Positions 19,155 through 28,216 of a DNA stretch of 64,000 nucleotides are shown in pieces; position 1 is the first letter of the stretch, and every line of letters begins with the position of its first letter. A program made the translations under genes and the position numbers. Under the pieces are notes generated by a model. It made no database searches. It was not told where the DNA came from and saw nothing but the letters and a program-made list of their open reading frames with translations. This DNA comes from Chitinilyticum aquatile DSM 21506. GTDB lineage: Bacteria; Pseudomonadota; Gammaproteobacteria; Burkholderiales; Chitinibacteraceae. The stretch spans positions 45,855 to 109,854 of the forward strand of contig NZ_AUMS01000015.1 of the NCBI RefSeq assembly GCF_000430805.1, read 5' to 3'.

Positions 19155-20108
19155 TCAGGGGGCAAAGCTGATCCGCTCGACGGTGTAGCCCCGCTTCTGC
19201 AGCAGCTCGGGCAGACCGTCCTTGCCGACCATATGCAGCGCACCGACAGCGACAAACAGCCGCTTGCCGCTGCTGTGTGCCGCGTCGATTTTCGGTGCCA
19301 TCTTGCGGTTGCGCTGCGGCCCCATGCGGTCCATGAATTCCCGGTCTGCCGCCGTTTTGACGCAGTCACACCATTGCTCATAAGCCGCAAGGTCTGCCGC
19401 ATTGCTGCTGGCCCAGCTTTGCGCCAACCGGCCCGTCTGGGTCAGGACAGCTTTGCTGTCCAGCAGCGCCAGCGATTGCTGGATCATCTGCAGCGTATCT
19501 TCGCGCGGCAGTCGCTCGAAAAGGTCAAACTGTTCACGGGCGGACTCCAGTGCCATGACGGGCTTGCCGGTCTGCCTTGCTTGCTGCAGCCACATCATTT
19601 CGCTGCCCAGCGTGGCATCGAGGCCGATGCGGCGTGCTTCCAGCATCGTCAGTGTGACCGACAGCATGGCGGCGGACATCATGTCCTTCAGCTGTTCCGG
19701 CAGGCAGGCACGGCGCAGTTCAGCGAGGAGTTGCGCCTGCAGCGGCTCTGGCAGGGCGCTGAATGCCAGTCCCCAGGTGGCCGGGTCCTGCATGCCTTTC
19801 ATCTGCGCTTCATCGGAAGGATCGATTTCCATCACCAGCGTATCGCTGGCGGCAAAAGCGCTTTTCAGTTTCGGGCCGGGAAACACCCATTCCGGCTTGC
19901 CCAGGTGCATGGTGCCGTAGAGCCAGGAGCTGTGACCGCCCTTGCTGATTTTCCAGAGCAGGCCGCGATCCCTGGCCTGGCCGGCCAGTGTCTTCCATTC
20001 GTCAGCAGTGGGGAGCTCGACAGCAGGGCAGGTGTCAGCGCGGGCGAAACCCTGCAGGCAGACCAGCAGCAGGGTGGCAAGGCAGAGCATCAGGCGGGAT
20101 CGGAACAT
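19155..20108 (-). CDS. TraB/GumN family protein
   Basis: A 317-residue exported protein with a signal peptide (about 1-24) and the TraB/GumN signature: SWLYGTMHLG (about 61-70), an internal glutamate-rich region, and the C-terminal VAVGALHMVGKDGLPELLQKRGYTVERI. The conserved GTxH and GAxHxxG motifs suggest a metal-dependent (putative protease-like, Tiki-related) active site. Four or more cysteines (for example CVK after QWCD) may form disulfides. Role in this organism is unknown. Confidence 0.88.
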   Translation of the reverse strand: MFRSRLMLCLATLLLVCLQGFARADTCPAVELPTADEWKTLAGQARDRGLLWKISKGGHSSWLYGTMHLGKPEWVFPGPKLKSAFAASDTLVMEIDPSDEAQMKGMQDPATWGLAFSALPEPLQAQLLAELRRACLPEQLKDMMSAAMLSVTLTMLEARRIGLDATLGSEMMWLQQARQTGKPVMALESAREQFDLFERLPREDTLQMIQQSLALLDSKAVLTQTGRLAQSWASSNAADLAAYEQWCDCVKTAADREFMDRMGPQRNRKMAPKIDAAHSSGKRLFVAVGALHMVGKDGLPELLQKRGYTVERISFAP

Positions 20109-20310
20109 GAGGCGGGTCTCGGTCTTCTGTCTGTTTCCGGCAGGCAGGCAAAAGGGAATTATTCAAGGCGTGCCGGCGCCTGTATGGGGGGCTATCGTAT
20201 AACAAAGCCACATCCGGCGGCTCGAAAATGGGGCATGAAGGCTGTACAGTAGCGACCTTGTCCCGGTTTCAGTTTCCTCCTTGCCGGCATCATCTTCCCA
20301 GGCTGAGTCC

Positions 20311-20712
20311 GTGCACATTACCCGCATTCCCGAGCATGAAATCGAGTTTTCCGCCATCCGTGCACAGGGTGCGGGCGGGCAGAACGTCAACAAGGTTTCC
20401 AGTGCGGTGCACCTGCGTTTCGTGATTGCGACGTCGTCATTGCCCGACTTCATCAAGGAGCGCCTGCTGGCGCTTCATGACCAGCGCATCAGCAAGGACG
20501 GCGTGGTCATCATCAAGGCGCAAACCTCGCGCAGCCAGGAGGCCAATCGTCTGGATGCCATTGCGCGGCTGCTGGAGCTGGTCAACAGCGTGGCGCACAC
20601 ACCGAAAGCCCGCCGCGCCACCAAGCCCACGCGAGGTTCGCAGCAGCGCCGTCTGGAGGGCAAGCAGTTGCGGGGCAAGGTGAAGGCCTTGCGTGGAAAG
20701 GTCTGCGACTGA
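20311..20712 (+). CDS. arfB: alternative ribosome-rescue factor ArfB (peptidyl-tRNA hydrolase)
   Basis: A 133-residue protein related to the catalytic domain of class-I release factors, with GAGGQNVNKVSSAVHLRF carrying the GGQ catalytic tripeptide at about residues 22-24 and a basic C-terminal tail (about 105-133; KPTRGSQQRRLEGKQLRGKVKALRGK) that enters the empty mRNA channel of stalled ribosomes. The GTG at 20311 gives 19 residues before the GAGGQ block, matching E. coli ArfB; a TTG at 20281 would add ten residues. Convergent with the ABC permease gene. Confidence 0.92.
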   Translation: MHITRIPEHEIEFSAIRAQGAGGQNVNKVSSAVHLRFVIATSSLPDFIKERLLALHDQRISKDGVVIIKAQTSRSQEANRLDAIARLLELVNSVAHTPKARRATKPTRGSQQRRLEGKQLRGKVKALRGKVCD

Positions 20713-20727
20713 GCCTGTGCCTTGCGG

Positions 20728-21984
20728 TCAGCCGGGGTTGAGGCCAGCTGCCAGTGCCATGCGCCAGGCGCGCCAGGCCGGAATGAGGCTGACGAGCATG
20801 CCAGCCAGCAGGGTGGCCGCCATCAGCATGAGTTCGCCACCGCCCGGCAAGCCGGGGCTGACCTGCAGGAGCAACTGATCGCGCAGCAGCCGGCCTGCGA
20901 TCAGCAGCGCAAGCTGCAGCAGGCCATAGCCCAGTGTGATACCTGCCAGCAGCAGCAGCAGTGTTTCTCCAATCACCAGCACGAAGAGTTGCCAGGGGCG
21001 TGCACCGACCGAGCGCAGAATGGCCATTTCGCGCCGTCGTTCGTTCAGGCCGATCAGCAGTGCCGACATCATGCCCAGCAGACCGACCAGCAGCACGAAC
21101 CATGACAGCACTCGCAGCGCCTGTTCGGCCACGCCCAGCAATTGCCACAGTTCCGACAACGCCACGCCGGGCATGATGGCCTGCAGCGGCTCGCCGTCGA
21201 AACGGTTTACCGCGCGCTGCACGCCGAAGATGGCGGTGCGTGATTTCAAGCCGACATAGAAGGCCGTGATGCTGGCTGGTGGCGGCAGGGCATGATCTCC
21301 GGCCGCGGCCAGGGCCCCGCTGCTGGCCAGTAGCGAGGGACTGCCGGATTCCCAGCCTTCATGGATGGCGCTCAGACCGTCGAGCGACACATGCAGGGTG
21401 TCGTCAACCGGCGTGCCGGTCGGCGCCAGAATGCCGGTGACGGTAAAGGGCTGGTCGCTGTGCTCGGTGAGCGCCGCTTCGCCACTGCCGTGCGCCAGCA
21501 CCACTTGCTGGCCAAGCTGATACTGCAGGTGGCGGGCAATATTGGCGCCGAGCACCACATCATGGGTTCGGGCAAACACAGTGCCGCTGGCCAGCTGCAG
21601 CGCCCGATTATCCCCGTAGCGCAGATGGCGGAAATAGTCTGTTGTCGTACCCAGTACCGGGTAGCCCCGGTGGCTGTCACCCAGCGACACCGGGATGGTC
21701 CATGCCACGCGCGGGTCGCTGGCCAGCGTCTGATAGCTGTCCCAGCCGATGTTGTTGGTGGCGTTGCCTACGCGGAATACGCTGTAGAGCAGCAACTGGA
21801 TCGAGCCGGTGCGTGCGCCGACGATCAGATCGGTGCCGCTGACCGTATTCGAAAAACTGCTGCGGGTTTCCTGCCGCAGGCGCTCGACGCCCAGCAGCAG
21901 CAGCGAGGCCAGCGCAATCGTCATGACGGTCAGCATGACGGTCAGGCGACGGCTGAAGAGACTGCGCCAGGCGAGTTCAAGCAT
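20728..21984 (-). CDS. ABC transporter permease, FtsX/MacB-like
   Basis: A 418-residue permease with the MacB/FtsX layout: TM1 (about 18-37, LTVMLTVMTIALASLLLLGV), a large periplasmic domain (about 40-285), and three C-terminal membrane helices (about 290-415) with the LNERRREMAILRSVGARPWQLF coupling segment. The ATG at 21984 (MLELAWRSLFSRR) overlaps the ATPase gene by 8 bp; the longer frame from 22056 reads through ATPase coding DNA. With the ATPase, the ZrgA-like and the DUF3299 proteins it forms a four-gene cluster like the Vibrio zinc-related zrg genes. Confidence 0.9.
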   Translation of the reverse strand: MLELAWRSLFSRRLTVMLTVMTIALASLLLLGVERLRQETRSSFSNTVSGTDLIVGARTGSIQLLLYSVFRVGNATNNIGWDSYQTLASDPRVAWTIPVSLGDSHRGYPVLGTTTDYFRHLRYGDNRALQLASGTVFARTHDVVLGANIARHLQYQLGQQVVLAHGSGEAALTEHSDQPFTVTGILAPTGTPVDDTLHVSLDGLSAIHEGWESGSPSLLASSGALAAAGDHALPPPASITAFYVGLKSRTAIFGVQRAVNRFDGEPLQAIMPGVALSELWQLLGVAEQALRVLSWFVLLVGLLGMMSALLIGLNERRREMAILRSVGARPWQLFVLVIGETLLLLLAGITLGYGLLQLALLIAGRLLRDQLLLQVSPGLPGGGELMLMAATLLAGMLVSLIPAWRAWRMALAAGLNPG

Positions 21985-22696
21985 GCATGTCTCCGTTGGC
22001 CGTGTTGAGTTCCGGCAGACTGAGGCTGCGATCGAAGCCACTGGCGAGCCGTGCATCGTGGCTGACCATCAGCACCGCCGTCTGTTGCTGGCTGGCGCAG
22101 TCGAACAGCAGAGATACAAAGGCATCGCGCCGTGCTTCGTCGAGCGCCGAGGTCGGCTCATCGGCAATCAGGATTTCCGGCGCACCGATCAGTGCCCTCG
22201 CCACGGCGACCCGCTGCTGCTGGCCTACCGAGAGCTGCCGGGCTTGCTGGCTGGCCAGCCCGCCAAGATCAAGGCGTTCGAGCAAGTCCATCGCTTGCCG
22301 TTCCGGCGTGCCGGCAATGGCCCGCGCCCGCTGCTGGCGCTGCCGGGAGAAGCGGCAGCCGAGCAGCACATTCTGCAGTACCGGCAGATAGGGTAGCAGG
22401 TTGAACTGCTGGAACACATAGCCCATATGGTCGGCCCGGAACTGATCGCGCGCGGAGGCGCTCAGTGCGGCCAGATCCTGTCCGAGAATTTTGATTTGCC
22501 CGGTTTGCGGCCAATGGATGCCTGCCAGCAGCGCCAGCAGGGTACTTTTACCGCAGCCGCTGGGGCCATAGAGGAACAGTTTCTCAGCCGGTGCCAGCGT
22601 AAATTGTCCGATGCACAGCGCCGGGCTTTTGCTGCCCGGCCAGCCGAATTCGAGTTCACGCAGGTCGATCAGCATCCTGGCAGGTTCGCTGTTCAT
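21977..22696 (-). CDS. ABC transporter ATP-binding protein (LolD/MacB-type)
   Basis: A 239-residue ATPase. Walker A GPSGCGKST (44-52), Q-loop FQQFNLLPYLP, signature LSVGQQQRVA (155-164; S-V-G-Q in place of the usual LSGGQ) and Walker B ILIADEPTSALD (175-186) are complete. It belongs to the LolD/MacB/FtsE subfamily. It is translationally coupled to the permease gene and follows the ZrgA-like gene by 18 bp. Confidence 0.92.
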   Translation of the reverse strand: MNSEPARMLIDLRELEFGWPGSKSPALCIGQFTLAPAEKLFLYGPSGCGKSTLLALLAGIHWPQTGQIKILGQDLAALSASARDQFRADHMGYVFQQFNLLPYLPVLQNVLLGCRFSRQRQQRARAIAGTPERQAMDLLERLDLGGLASQQARQLSVGQQQRVAVARALIGAPEILIADEPTSALDEARRDAFVSLLFDCASQQQTAVLMVSHDARLASGFDRSLSLPELNTANGDMHA

Positions 22697-22714
22697 GCCG
22701 TGGTTTTTCCCAGG

Positions 22715-23209
22715 TTAGCGCAGGCTGATGGCCTGGCCGGGTTGCAGTTTGAGCTGGCGCTGGCCCCGGTCGGTGGCGATGTTCACGATCAGCTGGCGGA
22801 TGCCCGGGTAGCGTTGCCAGATGGGCAGGGCAATCGTTGCGGGAGCTCGCTTGCAGTTGAAGCCGTATTCGGCGTCCACATCGCTATGTCCGCCCTTGCC
22901 CCAAACTGGAGCACTCACCAGCGGGGGCGAAGCCTGGCATTCAGCCGCCGGCTCGGGATTGAACAACAGCTCGGCTTGCGCGAGGTTTTTCACCAGCTGG
23001 TCAACTTTGGCGCGTTCGGCTGCCGTTTTCGGCGCATGCTCGAAGCCGAGCAGGTTATCCGCCGGGCTGGACAACTCCAGTTGCAAGGCATTGCCCTCAA
23101 CGACCACGTCAAGCGTTGCCACACCATGCTGGTGTGCGCCATGCCCGTGGCCTGCGCCATATACCAATGCTGGTATTGCCATAAAGCCAATGATCAAAAA
23201 GCGCTTCAT
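22715..23209 (-). CDS. ZrgA-like zinc-binding periplasmic protein (DUF2796)
   Basis: A 164-residue exported protein with a signal peptide (about 1-18) directly followed by the metal-binding run GHGHGAHQHG (about 20-29). The rest matches the DUF2796/ZrgA family (ATLDVVVEGNALQLELSSPADNLLGFEH). In Vibrio cholerae the ZrgABCDE proteins take part in zinc uptake. Two cysteines (CQ near 90, CK near 119) may pair. The start overlaps the DUF3299 stop by 4 bp. Zinc as the ligand is inferred from family and the histidine run. Confidence 0.85.
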   Translation of the reverse strand: MKRFLIIGFMAIPALVYGAGHGHGAHQHGVATLDVVVEGNALQLELSSPADNLLGFEHAPKTAAERAKVDQLVKNLAQAELLFNPEPAAECQASPPLVSAPVWGKGGHSDVDAEYGFNCKRAPATIALPIWQRYPGIRQLIVNIATDRGQRQLKLQPGQAISLR

Positions 23210-23877
23210 TGTGATACCTCCTGTTTTTTTGTGTCCTGGCGTTTGTAGGGACGCACGTCATCGGCCTGCATGCGGTAGCCGGCCTCCACCATGGCCGAGC
23301 CGTCCACCAGCGAGAGACTGGCCTTGCTCGTGCCCACCTGCAGCTTGCCGCTGATCGTGACCGGCGCAAACATGCCGGATTGCAGGTAGCCCTGGGGATA
23401 GCTCACTACGATCATCTGGTTGGGTGGTGGGGCGGGAACATGGATGCAGGCACCGATGACCGGAACCAGCAGAAATTCGGTGACCTTGCGATCAGTCTGT
23501 TTCAGCGGCAGCAGATAACCATCAATACGGACCTCTTTCTGGTTCAGCGCCTGCTTCAGTTCCGAGGTGCGCTTTTTCTCGAAGTTGGCGATCTCGTCAA
23601 CAAAAGCCGACAGGTCACGCAGATCTTCTTTCAGCAGCTGGCGGTCCTTTTCCGAAAGGGCATCCGGCTTGACGTTGTCCTTCTTCATGGCCTGTTCCAG
23701 TTCGCGCTTCTGGACCGCGCGGATCAGGCGGTTTTTCTCGGCGCTGTTCAGTGCCGCCACCCGGGCGCGCAGGGCCGGGTCATCCGGCTGCAGGTCGGCC
23801 CAGTTCAGCGTACTGGGTGCGGCGATTGCTGCGCAGCTAAGGCAAAGCAGTGCGATCAGTATCCAGTTACGGATCAT
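23206..23877 (-). CDS. DUF3299 domain-containing exported protein
   Basis: A 223-residue protein, first gene of the zinc-type ABC cluster. Signal peptide (about 1-19), a helical, charged middle (about 40-105, NRLIRAVQKRELEQAMKK), then the DUF3299 region EVRIDGYLLPLKQTDRKVTEFLLVPVIGACIHVPAPPPNQ with its single conserved cysteine in GACIH. DUF3299 proteins are regularly encoded with ZrgA-like and ABC genes. Overlaps the next gene by ATGA. A palindrome upstream (23959-23971) may be the operator. Confidence 0.85.
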   Translation of the reverse strand: MIRNWILIALLCLSCAAIAAPSTLNWADLQPDDPALRARVAALNSAEKNRLIRAVQKRELEQAMKKDNVKPDALSEKDRQLLKEDLRDLSAFVDEIANFEKKRTSELKQALNQKEVRIDGYLLPLKQTDRKVTEFLLVPVIGACIHVPAPPPNQMIVVSYPQGYLQSGMFAPVTISGKLQVGTSKASLSLVDGSAMVEAGYRMQADDVRPYKRQDTKKQEVSQ

Positions 23878-23958
23878 GTTATCTCCCGGTGGGGGCAGTC
23901 AGTACTCGAGAAGGACATGCCATTGCAGGATGCAGAATAAGGATTGCCCATGATTAAT

Positions 23959-23971
23959 GCAACATTGTTGC
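23959..23971. promoter_or_regulatory. candidate operator upstream of the zinc-type cluster
   Basis: GCAACA-T-TGTTGC is a perfect 13-bp palindrome 82 bp upstream of the first gene of the cluster. A metal-responsive repressor is plausible from context, but the sequence does not closely match the usual AT-rich Zur consensus. Confidence 0.35.
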
Positions 23972-24013
23972 GCTACAGTGGCCTGCCATCAGGATCGCTC
24001 TCCCATAAGTAAA

Positions 24014-24052
24014 AACCGGCCCTGGCAATCGAAAGACTGCAAGGGCCGGTTT
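24014..24052 (-). terminator. intrinsic terminator of ptsG
   Basis: Stem AACCGGCCCT / AGGGCCGGTT followed on the minus strand by a T-run, 46 bp past the ptsG stop. Confidence 0.85.
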
Positions 24053-24097
24053 CCCGGGAGGGTGCGTGCCGGATTCGGCAGCGCTATCCTGCGTGGC

Positions 24098-25624
24098 TTA
24101 ACTGCCGTTGCGCATCACATTGATGGCATCCGCGATTTCCTGGGCCTTGGCGCCAAATACCACCTGCACACCATTGCTTCCCAGCGTGATCACGCCCATT
24201 GCACCGAGATCCTTCAGGCCCTGCGCGTCGACCTTGCTGGCATCCTTCACTTCCAGCCGCAGGCGGGTGATGCAGGCGCCAACGGAGGTCAGATTGTCCA
24301 GCCCGCCCAGCCGTACCAGCACTAGTGCGGTCAGGTCTTCTTCTGCGTGCGTGATTTCGGCCTTCACTTCGCTGGTTTCGGCCACCTTGTTGTCACGGCC
24401 CACGGTCTTCAGGTCGAACTTGCGGATCACGAAGCGGAACACGAAGTAGTACGTCACCGCCATCGGAATGCCGTACAGAACAACCTTCAGGTAGTTGGTC
24501 TGGTAGCCGTTGAGCGAGGGAATGATGCCGAAGGAAATGTAATCGATCATCCCGGCCGAGAAGGATTTGGCGATGTGGACTTCCATCAGGTACATCGCCA
24601 TGTAGGACAGGCCCGCCATGATGACGTTGAACAGATACAGCACCGGCGAAACGAAGATGAACATGAATTCGACCGGTTCGGTAATGCCGGTGACGAAGCA
24701 GGTCAGGCCGGCCGAAAACAGCATACCGGCGGCGATCTTCTTCTGGCTGGTCTTGGCTTCGTGGTACATCGCCAGGCAGGCAGCCGGCAGCGCGAAGAGC
24801 ATCAGCGGGAATTCACCCTGCAGGAATTTCCCGGCGTTGGAGTAGGTCGGCGACGAGAACGATTTCACGCCTTCGGCATACATCTTGAACCAGATGGTCT
24901 GGTCTCCGTGGATGATCTGCCCGGTACTGGTCGTATAGTCGCCAAAGGCAAACCAGAACGAGGGATACCACACATGGTGCAGGCCCAGCGGAATCAGCGC
25001 GCGCTCTACTGCACCGAAGATGAAGGTCGAGATCGCCTGGTTTTCGCCGTTGACCACACTGGACAGGCCGGAAATCATGGCCTGGATGTAGGGCCACAGT
25101 TCGGCCAGCAGCAGGCCCATGGCAAACGCCGCCAGTGCAGTGACAATCGGCACGAAGCGCTTGCCGGCGAAAAAGCCCAGAAAGGCCGGCAACTTGATGG
25201 TGTGGAAGCGGTTATACATGGTCGCCGCCAGAATGCCGGCAATCAGGCCGCCGAATACCCCGGTTTGCAGGGTGGGAATGCCCATCACCATGGCGTATTT
25301 GCCGCCGCCCGAAGCCATCTCGGGCGTGATGCCCAGCGTGGTGCCCATGGTGCCGTTCATGATCAGCATGGCGATCACGGCGGCCAGAGCGGCGACGCCG
25401 GCCTCGCCGGCAAGACCGATGGCCGAGCCCACGGCAAACAGCAGCGCCAGGTTGTCGAACAGCACGCCACCGGCGAGTTTTACCAGCGGCAGCTGGAATT
25501 TGTCACCGAAGGCCAGCAGCAGGCCGGCTGCCGGCAGTACGGAAATCGGCAGCATCAGTGCGCGGCCGATCATCGACAGCTTTGATACGCCACCGGACAG
25601 GGAATTGCCCATTGTTTTCAGCAT
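24098..25624 (-). CDS. ptsG: PTS glucose-family transporter, EIICB
   Basis: A 508-residue phosphotransferase permease. The IIC membrane domain spans about 1-400 (RALMLPISVLPAAGLLL start; GKRFVPIVTALAAFAMGLLL; the GITEPVEFMF active-site loop), and the IIB domain ends the protein with the phosphorylated cysteine Cys451 in GACITRLRL. No IIA domain is fused and none is encoded nearby. Sequence motifs are closer to PtsG than to NagE, but glucose specificity is inferred. It is divergent from a two-component system and a sugar-binding protein. Confidence 0.88.
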   Translation of the reverse strand: MLKTMGNSLSGGVSKLSMIGRALMLPISVLPAAGLLLAFGDKFQLPLVKLAGGVLFDNLALLFAVGSAIGLAGEAGVAALAAVIAMLIMNGTMGTTLGITPEMASGGGKYAMVMGIPTLQTGVFGGLIAGILAATMYNRFHTIKLPAFLGFFAGKRFVPIVTALAAFAMGLLLAELWPYIQAMISGLSSVVNGENQAISTFIFGAVERALIPLGLHHVWYPSFWFAFGDYTTSTGQIIHGDQTIWFKMYAEGVKSFSSPTYSNAGKFLQGEFPLMLFALPAACLAMYHEAKTSQKKIAAGMLFSAGLTCFVTGITEPVEFMFIFVSPVLYLFNVIMAGLSYMAMYLMEVHIAKSFSAGMIDYISFGIIPSLNGYQTNYLKVVLYGIPMAVTYYFVFRFVIRKFDLKTVGRDNKVAETSEVKAEITHAEEDLTALVLVRLGGLDNLTSVGACITRLRLEVKDASKVDAQGLKDLGAMGVITLGSNGVQVVFGAKAQEIADAINVMRNGS

Positions 25625-26009
25625 GATGCCTCTCCTGCATGAATTGGGGTTTGCCCCGCGGAACCAAGGGAGGGGCGGGAAGCGGGAAGGTGGAATCCGG
25701 AGCTGGCGCCGGGTGGTTCATTGCCGGACAGATGATGTGCTGACATGGTTGACTCCTCGGTGTCTGTTTATTGTTCTGGCCATTCGACCGTGACAAACCC
25801 AGTGTACGAGGGGGGGCGACAGCAATGCGGCAACGTTTGATTGCCGAAATATTGCACCGCTGCAACATATCGCCGGAATGCTGCAATACATTGAGAAAAA
25901 CGTCGCTTTACTGCGGTGCGGCTGCATTTTTATGGGTAAATCACCGGATTTCTCCATTACTATCTGGCCTTGATAATGAGCCGTCGAAACCGCAAAGGGA
26001 GGCCGAATC
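25625..26009. other. intergenic region between ptsG and the two-component genes
   Basis: 385 bp without a convincing gene. It must hold both divergent promoters. The part next to ptsG is G-rich; the part next to the response regulator contains a cluster of TGCAA/TTGCA half-sites, described separately. No tRNA or small-RNA fold was recognised. Confidence 0.6.
25852..25865. promoter_or_regulatory. candidate operator TTGCA-N4-TGCAA
   Basis: TTGCACCGCTGCAA is a 5-4-5 inverted repeat in the ptsG/two-component intergenic region, with a further CTGCAATA half-site 16 bp on. It may bind the adjacent OmpR-type regulator. No consensus is known to me for this protein. Confidence 0.35.
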
Positions 26010-26747
26010 ATGGCAGTGCAGAGCGTATCCCCGGGAGCGCAGGGCAATATCCTGCTGGTGGATGACGATGCGGAAATCCGTGCGCTGCTGGGGGAATACC
26101 TCGGCAAGAACGGCTTTCAGGTCAAGACGCTGCCTGATGGCCGTCTGCTGCAGACTGAACTCAAGCGCGAGCAGACCGATCTGGTGATCCTCGACATCAT
26201 GCTGCCGGGGCTGGACGGTTTCAGCCTCTGCCAGATGATCCGGCAGTTTTCCTCGGTGCCCATCATCATGCTGACCGCCGCCTCGGAAGAAACCGATCGC
26301 GTGGTCGGGCTGGAGCTGGGGGCCGACGATTACATGGCCAAGCCCTTCAGCGCCCGCGAGTTGTTGGCCCGCATCAAGTCGCTGCTGCGGCGCAATCGCA
26401 TCGCCCAGAGCGGCGCCGGCCTTTCCGAGCCGCGCTTTCTGGTGTTCGGCGACTGGAAGCTCGACTTGTTGCGGCGCGAGCTGCTGCATGCCGATGGCGA
26501 GCTGGAAATCCTCTCGGGCACCGAATTTGCCCTGCTGCAGCTTTTCCTGCGCCATGCCAATGAAGTGCTCGACCGTGATGCCATTTCCGAAATCACGCGC
26601 AACCGCGAAAGCAACCCGCTCGACCGCGGTGTCGACGTGCAGGTCAGCCGCCTGCGCCATCGCCTGCGCGACCAGCAGCGCGAGCTGATCAAATCCGTGC
26701 GCAATCAGGGTTATATCTTCCGCGCCAGCGTGCAGCGCTCAGGCTGA
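26010..26747 (+). CDS. OmpR-family response regulator (GltR-like position)
   Basis: A 245-residue regulator: receiver domain (about 13-128) with acidic pocket DDD (18-20), phospho-acceptor Asp62 in LVILDIMLPG and Lys in MAKPF; then a winged-helix DNA-binding domain (about 145-240; DVQVSRLRHRLRD and the terminal GYIF). It forms an operon with the histidine kinase (1-bp overlap) and a sugar-binding protein, and is divergent from ptsG. Pseudomonas GltR/GltS, which control glucose uptake, have the same regulator-kinase-sugar-protein association; equivalence is inference. Confidence 0.93.
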   Translation: MAVQSVSPGAQGNILLVDDDAEIRALLGEYLGKNGFQVKTLPDGRLLQTELKREQTDLVILDIMLPGLDGFSLCQMIRQFSSVPIIMLTAASEETDRVVGLELGADDYMAKPFSARELLARIKSLLRRNRIAQSGAGLSEPRFLVFGDWKLDLLRRELLHADGELEILSGTEFALLQLFLRHANEVLDRDAISEITRNRESNPLDRGVDVQVSRLRHRLRDQQRELIKSVRNQGYIFRASVQRSG

Positions 26748-28216
26748 TGCTGCGCATGCTGTGGCAGCGCCTGTGGCGCGCCTTGTCCCGCATCTACCCG
26801 CGCACGCTCACCGGGCGCGTAGCCTTCATGCTGGTGGTGGCCCTGCTGTTTGCCGAAGTGCTCGCGGGCGGCCTGTGGTACTACCAGTACAACAAGCAGC
26901 TGCAGACCGGCCTTGGCAGCACCATCCGCAGCATGACGCAGAGCGCGGTGGCCACGCAGAATTTCATGGGTACGCTGCCCCGCAATTACCGCCAGCTGGT
27001 CTTGACCCAGCAGCGCAGGCTGGGCGGCTCGAACTATTTCGTATCGATCAACCGGCAGGCGCTGGCGCAGCCGGCGTTTCCGGAGGGCTGGCTGCAGAAG
27101 GAGATTCTCGCGGTGGCCGGCAAGGAGCTGGGGCAGGCGCTGGATGAACGCACGACGTATCAGGTCAATCTGGTGCGCATCGATGAACTGCGTGTTTTCA
27201 ATGCCGGCGTGAAAATGATCGAACTGCCGGAAGGCTGGTCGCGCTTTGCCTTCCCGGCAATGCGCGGCGATACGCCCGTGCTGGTCATGCAGTTGCAACT
27301 GCCCACCCGCGAGTGGCTGTTTGTCGCCGCCCCGCTGCCGCCGCCCTACGACACGATAGACCTGCCGTTTTTCACCCAGCGCCAGCTGGTGTTCACCCTC
27401 ACCGGCCTGCTGCTGATCCTGCTGATCATCTGGCCCTGGCTGCGCCGCGAGCTGCGTCCGGTCGAGGCGCTCGCGCATGCCGCCGAGAACCTCAATACCC
27501 GGCTGGAGGTGCCGCCGGTGGCCGAGCAGGGCAGTGCCGAATTCATCACTGCCATCCGGGCGTTCAACCAGATGCAGGTGCGGCTGCGCACTTACCTGCG
27601 CAACCGCGAGCTGCTGTTCAGCGGCATCAGCCACGATCTGAAAACGCCGCTGACGCGACTGCGCCTGCGCATGGAGATGCTGGACGACGAAGTGGTGCAG
27701 CTGAAATTCGAGCGTGACATCAACGATCTGGAAATGATGATCAAGGGTGCGCTGCAAAGCATGAAAGACACTGACATCTACGAAAATCCCGAGGACGTGA
27801 ACATCATGCAGTGGCTGGCGCAGCTGCAGGAAACCAGCCAGGGCAAGCTTGCCATTCGTGGCGTGATGCGCCCGTTCCGCGGCCGGCCGCTGGCGCTGCG
27901 CCGCTGCATCGGCAACCTGATCGACAACGGCATCAAGTACGGCGGGCATGTGGTCGTGCAGCTGGAAGACCGCAGCGACTGCATGGCCCTGCTGGTGATC
28001 GATGACGGCCCCGGCATTCCGGCGGACGAGCTGGAAAAGGTGTTCGAACCGTATTACCGCCTGCATGACGACCAGCAGGGCTCCGGCCTCGGGCTGGCGA
28101 TTGCCCGCAATATCGCCCGCAATCATGGCGGCGACCTGACACTGGCCAACCGCCCGGAAGGCGGCGTGATCGCCACGCTGATCCTGCCGCGCACTTCTGC
28201 AGAGGAGCAGCCATGA
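26747..28216 (+). CDS. sensor histidine kinase
   Basis: A 489-residue kinase: TM1 (about 25-47), a periplasmic sensor region (about 48-212), TM2 (about 214-234), HAMP (about 235-285), the HisKA H-box GISHDLKTPLTRLRL with His296, and the HATPase domain (N-box LIDNGIKYGG, G1 DDGPGIP, G2 GSGLGLAIA). Coupled to the response regulator by a 1-bp overlap and to the downstream solute-binding protein by a 4-bp overlap. The tight coupling to a periplasmic binding protein suggests the sensor reads a ligand-loaded binding protein. Confidence 0.93.
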   Translation: MLRMLWQRLWRALSRIYPRTLTGRVAFMLVVALLFAEVLAGGLWYYQYNKQLQTGLGSTIRSMTQSAVATQNFMGTLPRNYRQLVLTQQRRLGGSNYFVSINRQALAQPAFPEGWLQKEILAVAGKELGQALDERTTYQVNLVRIDELRVFNAGVKMIELPEGWSRFAFPAMRGDTPVLVMQLQLPTREWLFVAAPLPPPYDTIDLPFFTQRQLVFTLTGLLLILLIIWPWLRRELRPVEALAHAAENLNTRLEVPPVAEQGSAEFITAIRAFNQMQVRLRTYLRNRELLFSGISHDLKTPLTRLRLRMEMLDDEVVQLKFERDINDLEMMIKGALQSMKDTDIYENPEDVNIMQWLAQLQETSQGKLAIRGVMRPFRGRPLALRRCIGNLIDNGIKYGGHVVVQLEDRSDCMALLVIDDGPGIPADELEKVFEPYYRLHDDQQGSGLGLAIARNIARNHGGDLTLANRPEGGVIATLILPRTSAEEQP

